64,000 nt of DNA from Algoriphagus vanfongensis DSM 17529 (GTDB lineage: Bacteria; Bacteroidota; Bacteroidia; Cytophagales; Cyclobacteriaceae): NCBI RefSeq assembly GCF_000429465.1, contig NZ_AUBX01000016.1:340003-404002 (forward strand), in the 5' to 3' direction. A program made the position numbers and the translations under genes. The notes beneath the pieces were generated by a model, which made no database searches, had not been told where the DNA came from, and saw only the letters and a list, made by a program, of their open reading frames with translations. Positions 31,832 to 41,601 of the stretch are shown here, one piece after another; position 1 is the first letter of the stretch; the number at the start of each line of letters is the position of its first letter.

Positions 31832-34800
31832 TTAATAGGAGTAAGTTACCTGAGATCCTTTATCTGGATCCAGCTCGACTTTGGCAAAGACGCCTATCTC
31901 CTGTTGGAGTTCTTCCACATGGCTGATGATACCTACGATCCGGTTTTCATGTCTCAGCGATTTCAGCGTTTCAAATACTACCCGGAGGGCATTTCTATCC
32001 AAGGCGCCGAAGCCTTCATCCAAAAAGAAGAAACTTTGATCAGCCTGATTCAGTGCTTTTATTTTTTCTGCCAAAGCCAAAGCAAGACAAAGAGAAGCCT
32101 GAAAAGTCTGGCCGCCAGAAAGGGTTTTGAGTAGACGTCTTTTGCCTCCATTGAGGTAGTCGATGACCCAAAAGGTATTGTCATCATCGATCTCCAAGCT
32201 GAGGCTATTTTTGCTCAGCTTCATGAAGCGCAAATTGGCTGTATTGCAGAGTTCCTTGAGGTAGATGGAACTGACATATTTGACAAATCCCGAGCCTTTG
32301 AATAGTCGCTCCAGCTCTCGTAGATAGCTTTCTCGTTTTTCTATTTTCTCTTTGGTGGCATGGAGGAGAATCTTTTCTGCAAGTTTTTCTTGGTAGGTTT
32401 TGATTTGCTCCTGTAGGAGAGCGGCTCTATTGCGGCTTTCTTCTGCGGCAGATTTCAGTAGGTGATATTTGGCCTGCATCTGCACAAAGTGCTCTTCTTG
32501 GAACTCAGTGACTTCTTTTTCTTGCTCCAGTTCGCTGATTCTGCTCTCTGCCAGCGCTAATCTTTGATCAAACTGTTGGATGTCTCTGGCGATCTTTTCT
32601 GCATCCAGTGAGTGCTCAAACAAGCGAATCAATCTCGGCTCATCCTGAAACCCATGCTCGATTTTGAGGTTTTCAAATTCAGTTTGGCGTAAATGTAGAT
32701 TCGATTCAGTCTGTTCCAGCTGCGATCTGAAATGCTTCAAATCCGTCTGATTTGTGGTTTGTTTGGTTTTTACTTCTTGTAGATGGGCTACTTTTCCTTC
32801 CCAATCTCTCTGCGCATTTTCGATATCCCTTTCCACCTTGGCGATGCCAGACTCGATTTCTTGGATTTCTTTCGAGAAAAAGGATTTGCAAAATGTAGGG
32901 TCGTAGAGGTCCTTCTCCTTGGATTGGATTTGAGAGGAAAGATTTTCTTTTTTTAAATTGGCTTGCTGAAAAGCAACCTGTTCCTTCTCCAATTTTTCAC
33001 GGTTGATTTGCCAGTTTTTTCGAAGCTCCTGCTGCGTTTTGAGAATGGATTCCCGCTGCTGAAGACTGCTTTCCAGCTCTCTGATTTTCTCAGTGAGTCT
33101 GATGCTATTCTCTATCCCCAAGCGGCTGATTTCTTCCTGAACCATTGAGAGTTTCTTCTCTAGCTGTGCTATTTCGTTGCCTTTTGTTTGGGTGTTTTTC
33201 TGGTGGTTTTCCAGGTGCAAATGCTGCTCTTTGAGTAGTTGGATCAGTTGCGAAATCTCTTCCAAGGCATGTTTCTCCTCAGTCAATTGCCGATCTATTT
33301 GTTGTGCTTCTTTTTCTTGGTTTTCAGCATTTAGAGGATTGGGGTGCTCTGCTGATCCACAGAGAGGACATGGTTTGCCGTCCTCCAAAAGATGGGAGTG
33401 AGCGTAAAGCCCCATGTTCCGCAGGGTGTTTTCGCGCATGTTTTCGACTTCAGAGACTTTGCTCCTTTGATTCAGCTGCCATTCATTTTCATCTACAAAC
33501 TCGCCTGGGATTTTGCTTCGAAGCTGTGTAATTGTTTGGGTAAAGCTATTCCCCTCTTTATCTAATTGTGCCAAAGCTTTTTTCTGAAGGCTGATTTGTT
33601 CGTCTAGCTCGGTCCATTGTCGCTGTAGAGATTTGAGATCAGATAATTGTGCGGCATCTAGGCTAGGTAGCGATTCCAGTTCTTGATCCAGCTGATGAGC
33701 TTTTTTGTCCAGCTGGTTTTGGTTTGTTGTCAGGGAGTCAATTGATGGTTTTAGTGTTTCCAGATGGGCTTGGCTGAGGGCCAGGTTTTCTTGGAGTTTT
33801 TTCAGTTCTATGACTCTTTTGAGATCTCGAATTTTGGCTTCCCGGAGAGGACGATTTTGGTTTTTTTGCTTTAGATCTTGTTCTTCGATTTCGAGTTGTT
33901 TGATTTCTTTTTCAAACTCAGCCTCGAAGCGCAGGCTATCCGTGATGCTGATCTGATACTTTTCCCGGTCTTTCTTCAGGTCCTGCAGCTGGTTCCAGAT
34001 AGGTCGTAGGTGGTTTTTGGCTGTGATAAATTCCTGATGCAAGATGCGCTGCTTGTCGATCTGAGGTTTTTGGTCAAGGAGCTCCTTGCGCATTTTTCTA
34101 AACTCAGTCCAGTTAGCATGTTTTTCCTGAAATTTTTCCAGTTGCCGCACTTGTTCGTCGAGGGCTTTGACCTCTGACTCGACTCGGGAGGATTCAGTAG
34201 TTAGTTTATTTAGGAGTTCAGTTTTTTCAGCCAATAGCTCTGGAGTAAACTCTTCCAAGCCTTGAAGCTTGGTGTCCAGACGGATTTTTTCATCCTTTAC
34301 CTCCCTCAGGAGAGCGCCAGTCTTGCCGGATAGATCAAAACGTTCTAGCCCAAAGAGTTCTTTCATCATGTCGGCTCTGGGGCCGGGCGTCAGATCGATA
34401 AATTCCCGGAATTTTCCCTGAGGAATAATCACGGTCTGCTTGAAATGCTCCTTTTTCATCCCAATGATATCCTCGGCACGCAGCTCTAAAGGAACCCAGT
34501 CCGAGCCTGATTTTTCATAGAAGGTATGGCTCGCTGGATCTACTTTTTCCGGATCTTTTTTATTTCGTTTGGCTTCATATCGAGCCAAATACGTCTTAGA
34601 GTTGTTTTTGCCTGCCTGAAAGGTAAAATTGATCAGCAGCTGATCGCTTTGTAGGTTGAGCATGGAGTTTTTTTCACCCCGGTCCGAAAGCCGCTCGGTG
34701 CTACCATAGAGTGCGAGAAGTATCCCTTCCAAGATGGAAGATTTGCCGCTGCCTACTGCTCCGAATATCCCAAACAGGCCTGCTGCGGTCAGGGCATTAA

Positions 34801-34864
34801 ATTGAATGCTTTGTTTTTCGCGATAGGAGTACAATCCCTCGATATCTAGCTGAACAGGTATCAT
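31832..34864 (-). CDS. sbcC: Nuclease subunit SbcC (SMC-family ATPase)
   Basis: 1010 residues, the ATPase arm of the SbcCD complex that processes hairpins and blocked DNA ends. Walker A is GAVGSGKSS (35-43), two long coiled coils flank the zinc hook CPLCG near the middle (about 490-500), and the C-terminal ABC half has TLSGGQTFQASLCLALA and FFFLDEGFGALD. Length is close to E. coli SbcC (1048). It overlaps sbcD by 4 bases and is translated after it. Confidence 0.95.
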   Translation of the reverse strand: MIPVQLDIEGLYSYREKQSIQFNALTAAGLFGIFGAVGSGKSSILEGILLALYGSTERLSDRGEKNSMLNLQSDQLLINFTFQAGKNNSKTYLARYEAKRNKKDPEKVDPASHTFYEKSGSDWVPLELRAEDIIGMKKEHFKQTVIIPQGKFREFIDLTPGPRADMMKELFGLERFDLSGKTGALLREVKDEKIRLDTKLQGLEEFTPELLAEKTELLNKLTTESSRVESEVKALDEQVRQLEKFQEKHANWTEFRKMRKELLDQKPQIDKQRILHQEFITAKNHLRPIWNQLQDLKKDREKYQISITDSLRFEAEFEKEIKQLEIEEQDLKQKNQNRPLREAKIRDLKRVIELKKLQENLALSQAHLETLKPSIDSLTTNQNQLDKKAHQLDQELESLPSLDAAQLSDLKSLQRQWTELDEQISLQKKALAQLDKEGNSFTQTITQLRSKIPGEFVDENEWQLNQRSKVSEVENMRENTLRNMGLYAHSHLLEDGKPCPLCGSAEHPNPLNAENQEKEAQQIDRQLTEEKHALEEISQLIQLLKEQHLHLENHQKNTQTKGNEIAQLEKKLSMVQEEISRLGIENSIRLTEKIRELESSLQQRESILKTQQELRKNWQINREKLEKEQVAFQQANLKKENLSSQIQSKEKDLYDPTFCKSFFSKEIQEIESGIAKVERDIENAQRDWEGKVAHLQEVKTKQTTNQTDLKHFRSQLEQTESNLHLRQTEFENLKIEHGFQDEPRLIRLFEHSLDAEKIARDIQQFDQRLALAESRISELEQEKEVTEFQEEHFVQMQAKYHLLKSAAEESRNRAALLQEQIKTYQEKLAEKILLHATKEKIEKRESYLRELERLFKGSGFVKYVSSIYLKELCNTANLRFMKLSKNSLSLEIDDDNTFWVIDYLNGGKRRLLKTLSGGQTFQASLCLALALAEKIKALNQADQSFFFLDEGFGALDRNALRVVFETLKSLRHENRIVGIISHVEELQQEIGVFAKVELDPDKGSQVTYSY

Positions 34865-36096
34865 GGCTGGCTTTCTTGGCTGATTACTTCTTTGAAAATT
34901 TCCAACAGCTCCTCGTTGGGCTCCTGGCCTCGTTCACTTTGATGATAAAGCCTGAATAGACTCATCATGTCTTTTTCCAAATCTTCCGCTTTCAAGCTCA
35001 GTTCTTCTTTCCCTACGGGATTTTTGATGAATGGAATTAAATTGACGATACCGTCGTGGGCTTTCAAAATGGCTTTTCTGGTCGCTGCATCGATGGAATG
35101 CTCTGTCACATAGGTGATTTCTACGAAACAATACGGGTTTTGCTCCAGCCACTCCAGTGTGTCGGTCAGGTCATCAAATGTTTTTCGATAGAGTGGGCGA
35201 CCTTGCTTGAGGCCGATAGGTTTGATTATGGTTTGGGAGCCAAGATTTAGCTCGGCAAGGACTATTTTCTTTTCCTGATCTGCTTCCGAAAATGAATAGG
35301 CCAGAGGGGAACTGGAGTAAATCACCGGGCAATGATCATGAGAGATGCTTTGAAATCGGTGCAAATGTCCCAAGGCGGCATATTGTATCTGAGGCGGGAT
35401 GTTTTGGGTGAAAAGGGCTTGAGTACCTCCGACATGAAGAATGGGACGCTCAGATTCTGGTTCGGCGTCTGCGGGTATCGATGAACCTTCCTTCACAAAA
35501 AAGAAATGACCTAGATACAGATTGATGCCAGAGTCATCACAATATGTGTCCGCCAGCTGTTTCCATTTGTCGGCCAGCACTTGACGAAACTCGGCCTCCC
35601 TATCCCCTTCACCCAAGTAGGTTTTGAGACTCACCTCATTCGCATAGGGAGCTAGGATAATTCGCACAGGAAAGGGATGCTGCGGAAGCTTTAGCTCCAC
35701 AAATCCAGGCTCTGATTTGGTGATTTCGAGTCCAGATTCCAGTTTGCCACATGGGATGACCGAATCATAGCGGCTATAAAACAAAATTCCCATCTCACGG
35801 GCCAAGGGATCCGGAGCCTCTACAAATTGGCTGCTGTCATGGTTGCCAGAGATCGCGATAATAGGTCTGGTTCCCCCTCTAGATAGGCGGTGGAGCGATT
35901 TGTAAAGGAGTTCCACCGCTTCGTGAGAGGGGTTGAAAGAGTCAAAAATATCTCCTGCCAAAAGGGCGAGGTCGACTTCTTCCTGATCGGCGATTTGGAT
36001 GATTTCATCCAAAACCAGTTTTTGTTCCGGCAATCTGGAAAACTCCTGAAGCCTTTTTCCCAAATGCCAATCGGCGGTATGAAGGATTTTGAGCAT
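34861..36096 (-). CDS. sbcD: Exonuclease subunit SbcD
   Basis: 411 residues, the metallophosphoesterase nuclease of SbcCD. Metal-binding motifs appear in order: HTADWHLGKRL (Asp9, His11), LLAGDIFDSFNP, ISGNHDSS, LYLGHFF and ALGHLHRFQ. The C-terminal segment binds the SbcC coiled-coil base. First gene of the sbcDC pair; the ATG of sbcC lies inside its end (4-base overlap). Confidence 0.95.
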   Translation of the reverse strand: MLKILHTADWHLGKRLQEFSRLPEQKLVLDEIIQIADQEEVDLALLAGDIFDSFNPSHEAVELLYKSLHRLSRGGTRPIIAISGNHDSSQFVEAPDPLAREMGILFYSRYDSVIPCGKLESGLEITKSEPGFVELKLPQHPFPVRIILAPYANEVSLKTYLGEGDREAEFRQVLADKWKQLADTYCDDSGINLYLGHFFFVKEGSSIPADAEPESERPILHVGGTQALFTQNIPPQIQYAALGHLHRFQSISHDHCPVIYSSSPLAYSFSEADQEKKIVLAELNLGSQTIIKPIGLKQGRPLYRKTFDDLTDTLEWLEQNPYCFVEITYVTEHSIDAATRKAILKAHDGIVNLIPFIKNPVGKEELSLKAEDLEKDMMSLFRLYHQSERGQEPNEELLEIFKEVISQESQP

Positions 36097-36109
36097 GTTT
36101 GATAGGTCA

Positions 36110-36134
36110 ACAGTTCATAGACTATGGTCCATGG
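36110..36134. repeat. Possible member of a dispersed intergenic repeat upstream of sbcD
   Basis: Reads ACAGTTCATAGAC followed by TATGGTCCATGG, containing the short dyad CATAGACTATG. The first 13 bases match 10 of 13 with one arm of the inverted repeat that flanks the four-helix-bundle gene (60394-60418, reverse complement). It may be a relative of that element, but the similarity is short. Confidence 0.3.
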
Positions 36135-36267
36135 TGGCGATGAAAAATGATTAATGAAGCGGAATGGTGATCCGTATTTGAAACTAAGATACTCTGCATC
36201 CCATCCTTCTACAAATGAAAATGCAAGCTTGACGGCAATTGGCATTTTTGTTGAGTAGAGGAGGCGA

Positions 36268-36762
36268 ATGCGAGGAATGATTTGTATAGCGGTATTTTTG
36301 ATGCTTTCTACAGTGACTTTGGCTCAAGAGGTGGATTCAGTACGGATTCAGACTGGTTGGGCGAGTTTTTATGGGAAGCGTTTTCATCAGCGAAAAACTG
36401 CAAATGGTGAGATTTTTCATATGGATAGCCTGACCGCCGCACATAAATACCTTCCTTTTGACACTTGGGTGAAAGTGACCCGGGTAGATACTGAGGATTC
36501 GGTTTGGGTACGGATCAATGACAGGCTTCCTCGAACTTCAAGAAGGATCATCGACCTTTCCCGCAAGGCTGCTACCACGCTACATATGCGGGAAGATGGG
36601 ATTGCTCAGGTGAAATTGGAGGTGACATCCATTGAAGAGATGAATCAGCTTTACACGCTCTATGAGGGAGATCCTCCGGGGACTTTGCGTGTCAGATGGT
36701 ATGAGAGACCGATTTTGACAGGTGATAGACCAAGAAGCTGGTGCTGGAGTTTGGGGTGTTGA
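36268..36762 (+). CDS. rlpA: RlpA-like double-psi beta-barrel protein
   Basis: 164 residues: signal peptide (IAVFLMLSTVTLAQ) followed by one DPBB domain with the RlpA pattern GWASFYGKRFHQRKTANGE, SLTAAHKYLPFDTWVKV, and INDRLPRTSRRIIDLSRKAA. E. coli and Pseudomonas RlpA are outer-membrane proteins that cleave denuded septal glycan. This one lacks a lipobox and the C-terminal SPOR domain, so it is a minimal secreted form. The catalytic Asp and His of the family are present in the DPBB. The C-terminal 25 residues are basic and Trp-rich. Confidence 0.87.
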   Translation: MRGMICIAVFLMLSTVTLAQEVDSVRIQTGWASFYGKRFHQRKTANGEIFHMDSLTAAHKYLPFDTWVKVTRVDTEDSVWVRINDRLPRTSRRIIDLSRKAATTLHMREDGIAQVKLEVTSIEEMNQLYTLYEGDPPGTLRVRWYERPILTGDRPRSWCWSLGC

Positions 36763-36863
36763 TTAAAGATAGTTAGCAAGAAAGTATGCCCAAGCAAGTC
36801 CTGAAGCAAAAGAATTAATTTCATATCAGTCTCCACACAATCCATCTGGCATTTCTTATATTC

Positions 36864-37361
36864 ATGCCAAAAGCCGGAACTATGGAATCTTTGCACAAAA
36901 CCTCCTTTCAGTTTATCAGTGAGCCATCCGATGTGAATTTTGGTGGCAAAGTACATGGAGGGGTCGTGATGAAGTGGATTGATCAGGCGGCCTATACCTG
37001 TGCTCGTACTTGGGCGGAGAGCTACTGCGTGACGGTCTACGTGGGCGGTATCCGCTTCTACAAGCCCATCAATATCGGTGAGGTGATCAAAGTGGATGCG
37101 GCAGTCATACATACCGGCAGTTCCAGTATCCATATTATGGTGGAGGTCTATTCGAGAGGCTTTTCTGATCAGAAGTTTGACAAAAAGACCCATTGCATTA
37201 TCATTTTTGTAGCAGTGGACGAAAACGGAAATCCCCGGAAAGTCAAACCTTGGACTCCTCAAACTGATCAGGAGATCAAACTTGAAGAATATGCCATGAG
37301 ACTCAAAACGCTCAGAGAAGAGATTCATGAAGAGATGAGGCCTTTTTTCAATGAAGAATAG
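36864..37361 (+). CDS. Acyl-CoA thioesterase (hotdog fold)
   Basis: 165 residues of the YciA/BFIT-type thioesterase family. The hotdog helix region NFGGKVHGGVVMKWIDQAA includes the catalytic Asp, followed by YVGGIRFYKPINIGEVI and a C-terminal extension with conserved KPWTPQTD. It hydrolyses acyl-CoA in the cytoplasm; chain preference is not visible. The ATG at 36882 is an alternative start six residues later that lies closer to the first conserved region. It lies 101 bases after rlpA. Confidence 0.88.
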   Translation: MPKAGTMESLHKTSFQFISEPSDVNFGGKVHGGVVMKWIDQAAYTCARTWAESYCVTVYVGGIRFYKPINIGEVIKVDAAVIHTGSSSIHIMVEVYSRGFSDQKFDKKTHCIIIFVAVDENGNPRKVKPWTPQTDQEIKLEEYAMRLKTLREEIHEEMRPFFNEE

Positions 37362-37481
37362 GAGGGTTTGGTAGTAGCTCCAAATCTAATTTTACATTCA
37401 CTATTTTTAACAGTATTTATTTCATTCTCCCTTTGAGTTTGGACTAAAACTTAGTTTATTAGGATGCTAACGATTATTTCG

Positions 37482-38552
37482 ATGAACAACTACCGTATTA
37501 TTTGCCTCACTTTTTTTGCATGGGGCCTTTTTTCATGTGAGCCGGATGCCGAAAAGCAGGAAGAAATACCGGCTGAGTCTTTTAGAAATGAAGTGGCGGC
37601 TACAGAAGTCCACATAGCCAAAGCTGAAAATAAAAGTTTTGACTATCTCATCAATGCGACTGGTAAGCTAGAGGCAGCAGGGCAGGTCAAGGCTGTGATC
37701 GAGCAGCCGGGCTACTTGATCGAGCTTCCGGTGAGAGAAGGTCAAGCGGTTTCCAAAGGAGATGTCATCGCCAGACTCGACCCTACAGAGGCTCAGATAA
37801 GATTGGAAAAAGCTAAAATAGCTCTCCGAAATGCCCAAGCAACTTTTGAAAATGACAAATTGGGTTTCTCCAGAGATTTCGAATCAGGCGATGAGGAGAG
37901 AAAGACCTTTCTTGAAGAGCAATTAAAAGCAAAAAATGGTGTTTTTCTGGCTGAAATAGAACTCCGAGAAGCGCAGCTCAACCTAGATCGATGCATTGTC
38001 AAAGCACCGATTTCCGGAAAAATTGCCGATTTGAAATTCAAGCAAGGAAGCTTGGTAGCGACCAATGCTGAACTTTGCGAAATCCTCAGTACTGGCAATC
38101 TCGAACTCAAAGTAAATGTGCTGGAATCCGATATTTCGCTCATTTCCATCAATCAAAAGGCAGAAATCTATCCCATTTCCAATACCAAGGAAGCTTTGGA
38201 GGGACGTGTTTTGGGTATCAATCCCAAAGTGGATGAAAATGGGCTGGTGCAAGTAGCCATCCGGCTCACCTCGGCCAAAGACCTTTTGCCGGGAATGAAT
38301 GCTCGGGCGATCATCCGCGCCCCACAATCCAACTCACTGGTGGTGCCCAAAGATGCAGTCGTCTATCGATCCGGTAGAGCGGTGGTCTTCACCATCGAAA
38401 ACAGCGAGTCCAAGTGGAACTATGTGGAAGTAGGGAAAGACAATGGACAAGAAATCGAAATATTGGAAGGAATCGAAGCGGGGAGTACAGTCATCACGAC
38501 CAACAATCTTCAATTGGCACATCAGGCTCCAGTCCAAATCGTAACAGAATAA
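37482..38552 (+). CDS. RND efflux periplasmic adaptor (membrane fusion lipoprotein)
   Basis: 356 residues from the ATG at 37482; the lipobox LFSC near residue 18 indicates a lipoprotein (an ATG at 37464 is also in frame). Standard MFP architecture: barrel-sandwich half (VKAVIEQPGYLIELPVREGQAVSKGDVIARLD), an alpha-helical hairpin with LRNAQATFENDKL, the second lipoyl half (RCIVKAPISGKIADL), a beta barrel (INPKVDENGLVQVAIRL) and a membrane-proximal end (VTTNNLQLAHQAPVQI). It is three bases from the first permease gene and links the inner-membrane pumps to an outer-membrane channel encoded elsewhere. Confidence 0.92.
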   Translation: MNNYRIICLTFFAWGLFSCEPDAEKQEEIPAESFRNEVAATEVHIAKAENKSFDYLINATGKLEAAGQVKAVIEQPGYLIELPVREGQAVSKGDVIARLDPTEAQIRLEKAKIALRNAQATFENDKLGFSRDFESGDEERKTFLEEQLKAKNGVFLAEIELREAQLNLDRCIVKAPISGKIADLKFKQGSLVATNAELCEILSTGNLELKVNVLESDISLISINQKAEIYPISNTKEALEGRVLGINPKVDENGLVQVAIRLTSAKDLLPGMNARAIIRAPQSNSLVVPKDAVVYRSGRAVVFTIENSESKWNYVEVGKDNGQEIEILEGIEAGSTVITTNNLQLAHQAPVQIVTE

Positions 38553-38555
38553 GCG

Positions 38556-41500
38556 ATGGTTCGATTTTTACTAGCCCGACCGATTGCAGTTTTCATGACT
38601 TTTTTGGCCTTGATGGTCTTTTCTTTCATCGTCTTCCGAACGCTGCCGATATCTCTTTTGCCTCCGATCGATGTGCCCCAGATCGTAGTCAAAGTATCCT
38701 ATCCCAATGCTTCCCCAGAAGCTATAGAGCAAAATGTCCTTCGCAATATTCGGGAAGGATTGATCACGCTGAACGGGCTGGAAGATATGGATTCCAAAGC
38801 CGGTTCGGAGGTAGGTACGATCCGCTTGACATTTGATTACTCGACGCAGATGGAGCTGGCCTACATCGATGTCAATGAAAAAATAGACCGCATTGCCAAT
38901 TCACTTCCGGAAGGGATAGCCCGTCCAGAGGTAATCCGGATCAATACTTCGGATATCCCAGTGGCCCGTGTGCAGGTCGTTCCCAAAGAAGGAATTGATG
39001 AGATAGAAGTCAGTCTTTTGGCAGAAAATGTTCTAAAGAAAAGAATTGAGCAGTTGCCGGGAGTATCGCTGGTAGATATCAATGGCAAAAAGGAAAGAAT
39101 CATCACGGTAGAGCCAAAGGAAGCTGATATTCGCGCTTTGGGGATGACTCAGGAAAACCTGATCTCTGCAATTCAGGCGGGAAATACAGAGCTTCCCGGA
39201 GTCTCAGTTAAAGACGGTCAATTTCGGTACTATTTGAGATTGGCTACCCGAGTGGACAATCCTACTGATATCGAGAGCCTCCCTGTTTCGGCGCCTTCCG
39301 GAGCCATCGTACCACTCAGCAAACTGGCTACTGTCAGCTACCAAAGCAAGGAAATGTTGGGCTATCATTTGTTTGGAGCTCAAGAAGCGCTAGTCATAAC
39401 CGTACACAAACAAGCTGCGGCAAAAATGAATGAGTTGATTCCAGAGCTCAAAGATGCTTTGGAGCTTTTCAAAGAAGACTATCCCCAAGTGGATTTTGAG
39501 TTGACACAGGATCAATCCAATCTCCTCAATGCCGCCATATCCAATTTGCAGACTTCTTTGCTTTTCGGGGGGATTTTTGCTTTTGGGGTGTTGTTTCTTT
39601 TTATGAAAGACTATCGCTTACCATTGATTATCGGGGTGAGTTTGCCATCTTCTTTGCTGATCAGCTTTCTGGTTTTCTACTTTTTCAATATTTCCATCAA
39701 TATCATTTCTCTCTCCGGGCTTGCGCTCGGGATCGGGATGCTGATCGATAATGCCATCATTGTGCTGGATAACATTACCCGGAAGCGGGAAGCTGGTCTG
39801 AGTCTTTTCGAGTCATGTGTGCAAGGAGTGGATGAAGTGATGTCTGCCTTGATTTCTTCGGTTTTGACGACACTTTCGGTTTTTGTTCCGCTGGTTTTCC
39901 TCAGTGGGATTTCGGGAGCTTTGTTTTTTGATCAGGCGGTGGCCGTGGCAGCGATTCTTTCGGTGTCTTTGGCAGTAGCATTTATTTTATTACCGATGCT
40001 GTATTTTCTCTTTTTCAGCAAAAGCAAAAAAGTCGAGGATAGAGAGGAAGGGAAGTTTTTTAGTGGTGTATTGAAAATCTATGAAAAAGGCTACGAAACG
40101 GTTTTCGGAAACCGCAAAGCGGCACTTTTGTTCTTTGTGATTCTGATTCCTTTGGGTTTGGCGATTTCTTTGATTTTGCCTTCGGAAGGTCTTCCAAAAA
40201 TCGATAAGCTGGACAGCACGCTGGATATCAATTGGAATGAGCCTATCTCGGCGATAGAAAACAAAGACCGGGTCGTGGCGCTGATGCGGGAAATGAAGGG
40301 CGCCTATTTGCAGGCCGAATCGGATATCGGGGTTCGTCAGTTTTTGTTATTTGATGGGGAAAATTCCATTCAACAATCGCTTTTGTATTTTCTTTTTTCC
40401 TCCGAAAGCCAAAAAGAAGAGCAAGTTGCCAAGCTGAAAGCCTATCTCGATAGCAACTATCCAAATGCGGATTACCAGATCGGTGATGCTCCGAATGCCT
40501 TTGATCAATTGTTCAACTCCTCATTGCCTTACTACGAAGTCAGATGGAAGGACTTGGCTGCCAAAGAACCTGTCTCGGAGGAAAAAATGGGACCTTGGCT
40601 CAGCCAGTTTCCTACTTCAGACTGGGAGCGCGGACCAGGTTTGGAGAAAGAATCTTCGGTAATTTTCACCTTGAAAGCTGAAAAGCTGGCGACTTATAGA
40701 ATCTCTGTGGAACAGATCCAGTCTCAATTACAAAAGCTATTTGGAAGTTATCTGATCACAGATATTCGGAGATTTGGCGAGGTGACTCCCGTTAGGCTTA
40801 AAGAACCGCAGGATAGATTTGAAGACTTGCTGCGAAATACAGAAATAGCCGCATCCGATTCGGCCTATTATACACTGGGTGAGTTTGTGGACTTTCATTA
40901 CGATGCGCATTATAAGAACGTGACGGCCGATAAAACTGGAATTTACCAATCGGTCTATGTGACTACTGATGATCCGCATGCCCTGCAGTCTCAGTTTTTC
41001 CAATGGGGTAATGATAAAAACCTTGGGATTTCCATGGTGGGACAGTATTTCAAGGACCAGGAAAACATCCAGCAATTGGTCGGAATTCTCTTGATTTCGG
41101 TTTTGCTGTTGTACTTTATTTTGGCGGCTCAGTTTGAGAGTTTTATTCAGCCGCTGATTGTGGTTTTGACCTTGCCGCTGGGGATAGGCGGAGCGTTTTT
41201 AGTTATTCTTCTTGCGGGTTCCTCTCTCAATGTGATGTCTGCAATTGGCTTGGTAGTAATGCTGGGAATCATGGTGAATGATGCGATTCTAAAGATCGAC
41301 ACAATCAATCGACTGAGAAAAGAATATGTGGAAAGCCCGGATGTTTCGCCGGTGGATGCTTTGGAATTAGCCTTGCATAGAGCAGGTCAGATTCGCCTGA
41401 AGCCTATCTTGATGACTTCCATCACCACGATTTTGGCATTGATTCCGATTATTTTCAGCGCTGGTTTAGGAGCTGATTTGCAGCGTCCTTTAGTGTATTC

Positions 41501-41600
41501 GGTGATTGGTGGTTTGACAATCGGGACTCTGACTGCCTTGTATTTTGTGCCTTTGGCCTATTGGTTTTTTGTGTCCAAGAAGAAATTAGAAAAAGCTTGA
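38556..41600 (+). CDS. RND efflux permease 1
   Basis: 1014 residues of the HAE-1/HME-like RND superfamily, with 12 membrane helices in two repeats and two large periplasmic loops. TM4 carries GLALGIGMLIDNAIIVLDNI (Asp-Asn in place of the AcrB Asp407-Asp408). TM10 has GIMVNDAILKIDTIN. The first loop begins with PPIDVPQIVVKVSYPNASPEA. It exports small molecules by proton antiport with the adaptor at 37482. Start and stop are three bases and one base from its neighbours, so one operon. Confidence 0.93.
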   Translation: MVRFLLARPIAVFMTFLALMVFSFIVFRTLPISLLPPIDVPQIVVKVSYPNASPEAIEQNVLRNIREGLITLNGLEDMDSKAGSEVGTIRLTFDYSTQMELAYIDVNEKIDRIANSLPEGIARPEVIRINTSDIPVARVQVVPKEGIDEIEVSLLAENVLKKRIEQLPGVSLVDINGKKERIITVEPKEADIRALGMTQENLISAIQAGNTELPGVSVKDGQFRYYLRLATRVDNPTDIESLPVSAPSGAIVPLSKLATVSYQSKEMLGYHLFGAQEALVITVHKQAAAKMNELIPELKDALELFKEDYPQVDFELTQDQSNLLNAAISNLQTSLLFGGIFAFGVLFLFMKDYRLPLIIGVSLPSSLLISFLVFYFFNISINIISLSGLALGIGMLIDNAIIVLDNITRKREAGLSLFESCVQGVDEVMSALISSVLTTLSVFVPLVFLSGISGALFFDQAVAVAAILSVSLAVAFILLPMLYFLFFSKSKKVEDREEGKFFSGVLKIYEKGYETVFGNRKAALLFFVILIPLGLAISLILPSEGLPKIDKLDSTLDINWNEPISAIENKDRVVALMREMKGAYLQAESDIGVRQFLLFDGENSIQQSLLYFLFSSESQKEEQVAKLKAYLDSNYPNADYQIGDAPNAFDQLFNSSLPYYEVRWKDLAAKEPVSEEKMGPWLSQFPTSDWERGPGLEKESSVIFTLKAEKLATYRISVEQIQSQLQKLFGSYLITDIRRFGEVTPVRLKEPQDRFEDLLRNTEIAASDSAYYTLGEFVDFHYDAHYKNVTADKTGIYQSVYVTTDDPHALQSQFFQWGNDKNLGISMVGQYFKDQENIQQLVGILLISVLLLYFILAAQFESFIQPLIVVLTLPLGIGGAFLVILLAGSSLNVMSAIGLVVMLGIMVNDAILKIDTINRLRKEYVESPDVSPVDALELALHRAGQIRLKPILMTSITTILALIPIIFSAGLGADLQRPLVYSVIGGLTIGTLTALYFVPLAYWFFVSKKKLEKA

Positions 41601-41601
41601 T

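Noticed and set aside
36660..37328. Minus-strand frame of 222 codons across the rlpA end and the thioesterase gene
   Set aside because: Lies opposite two genes with strong family motifs; composition is that of a shadow frame.
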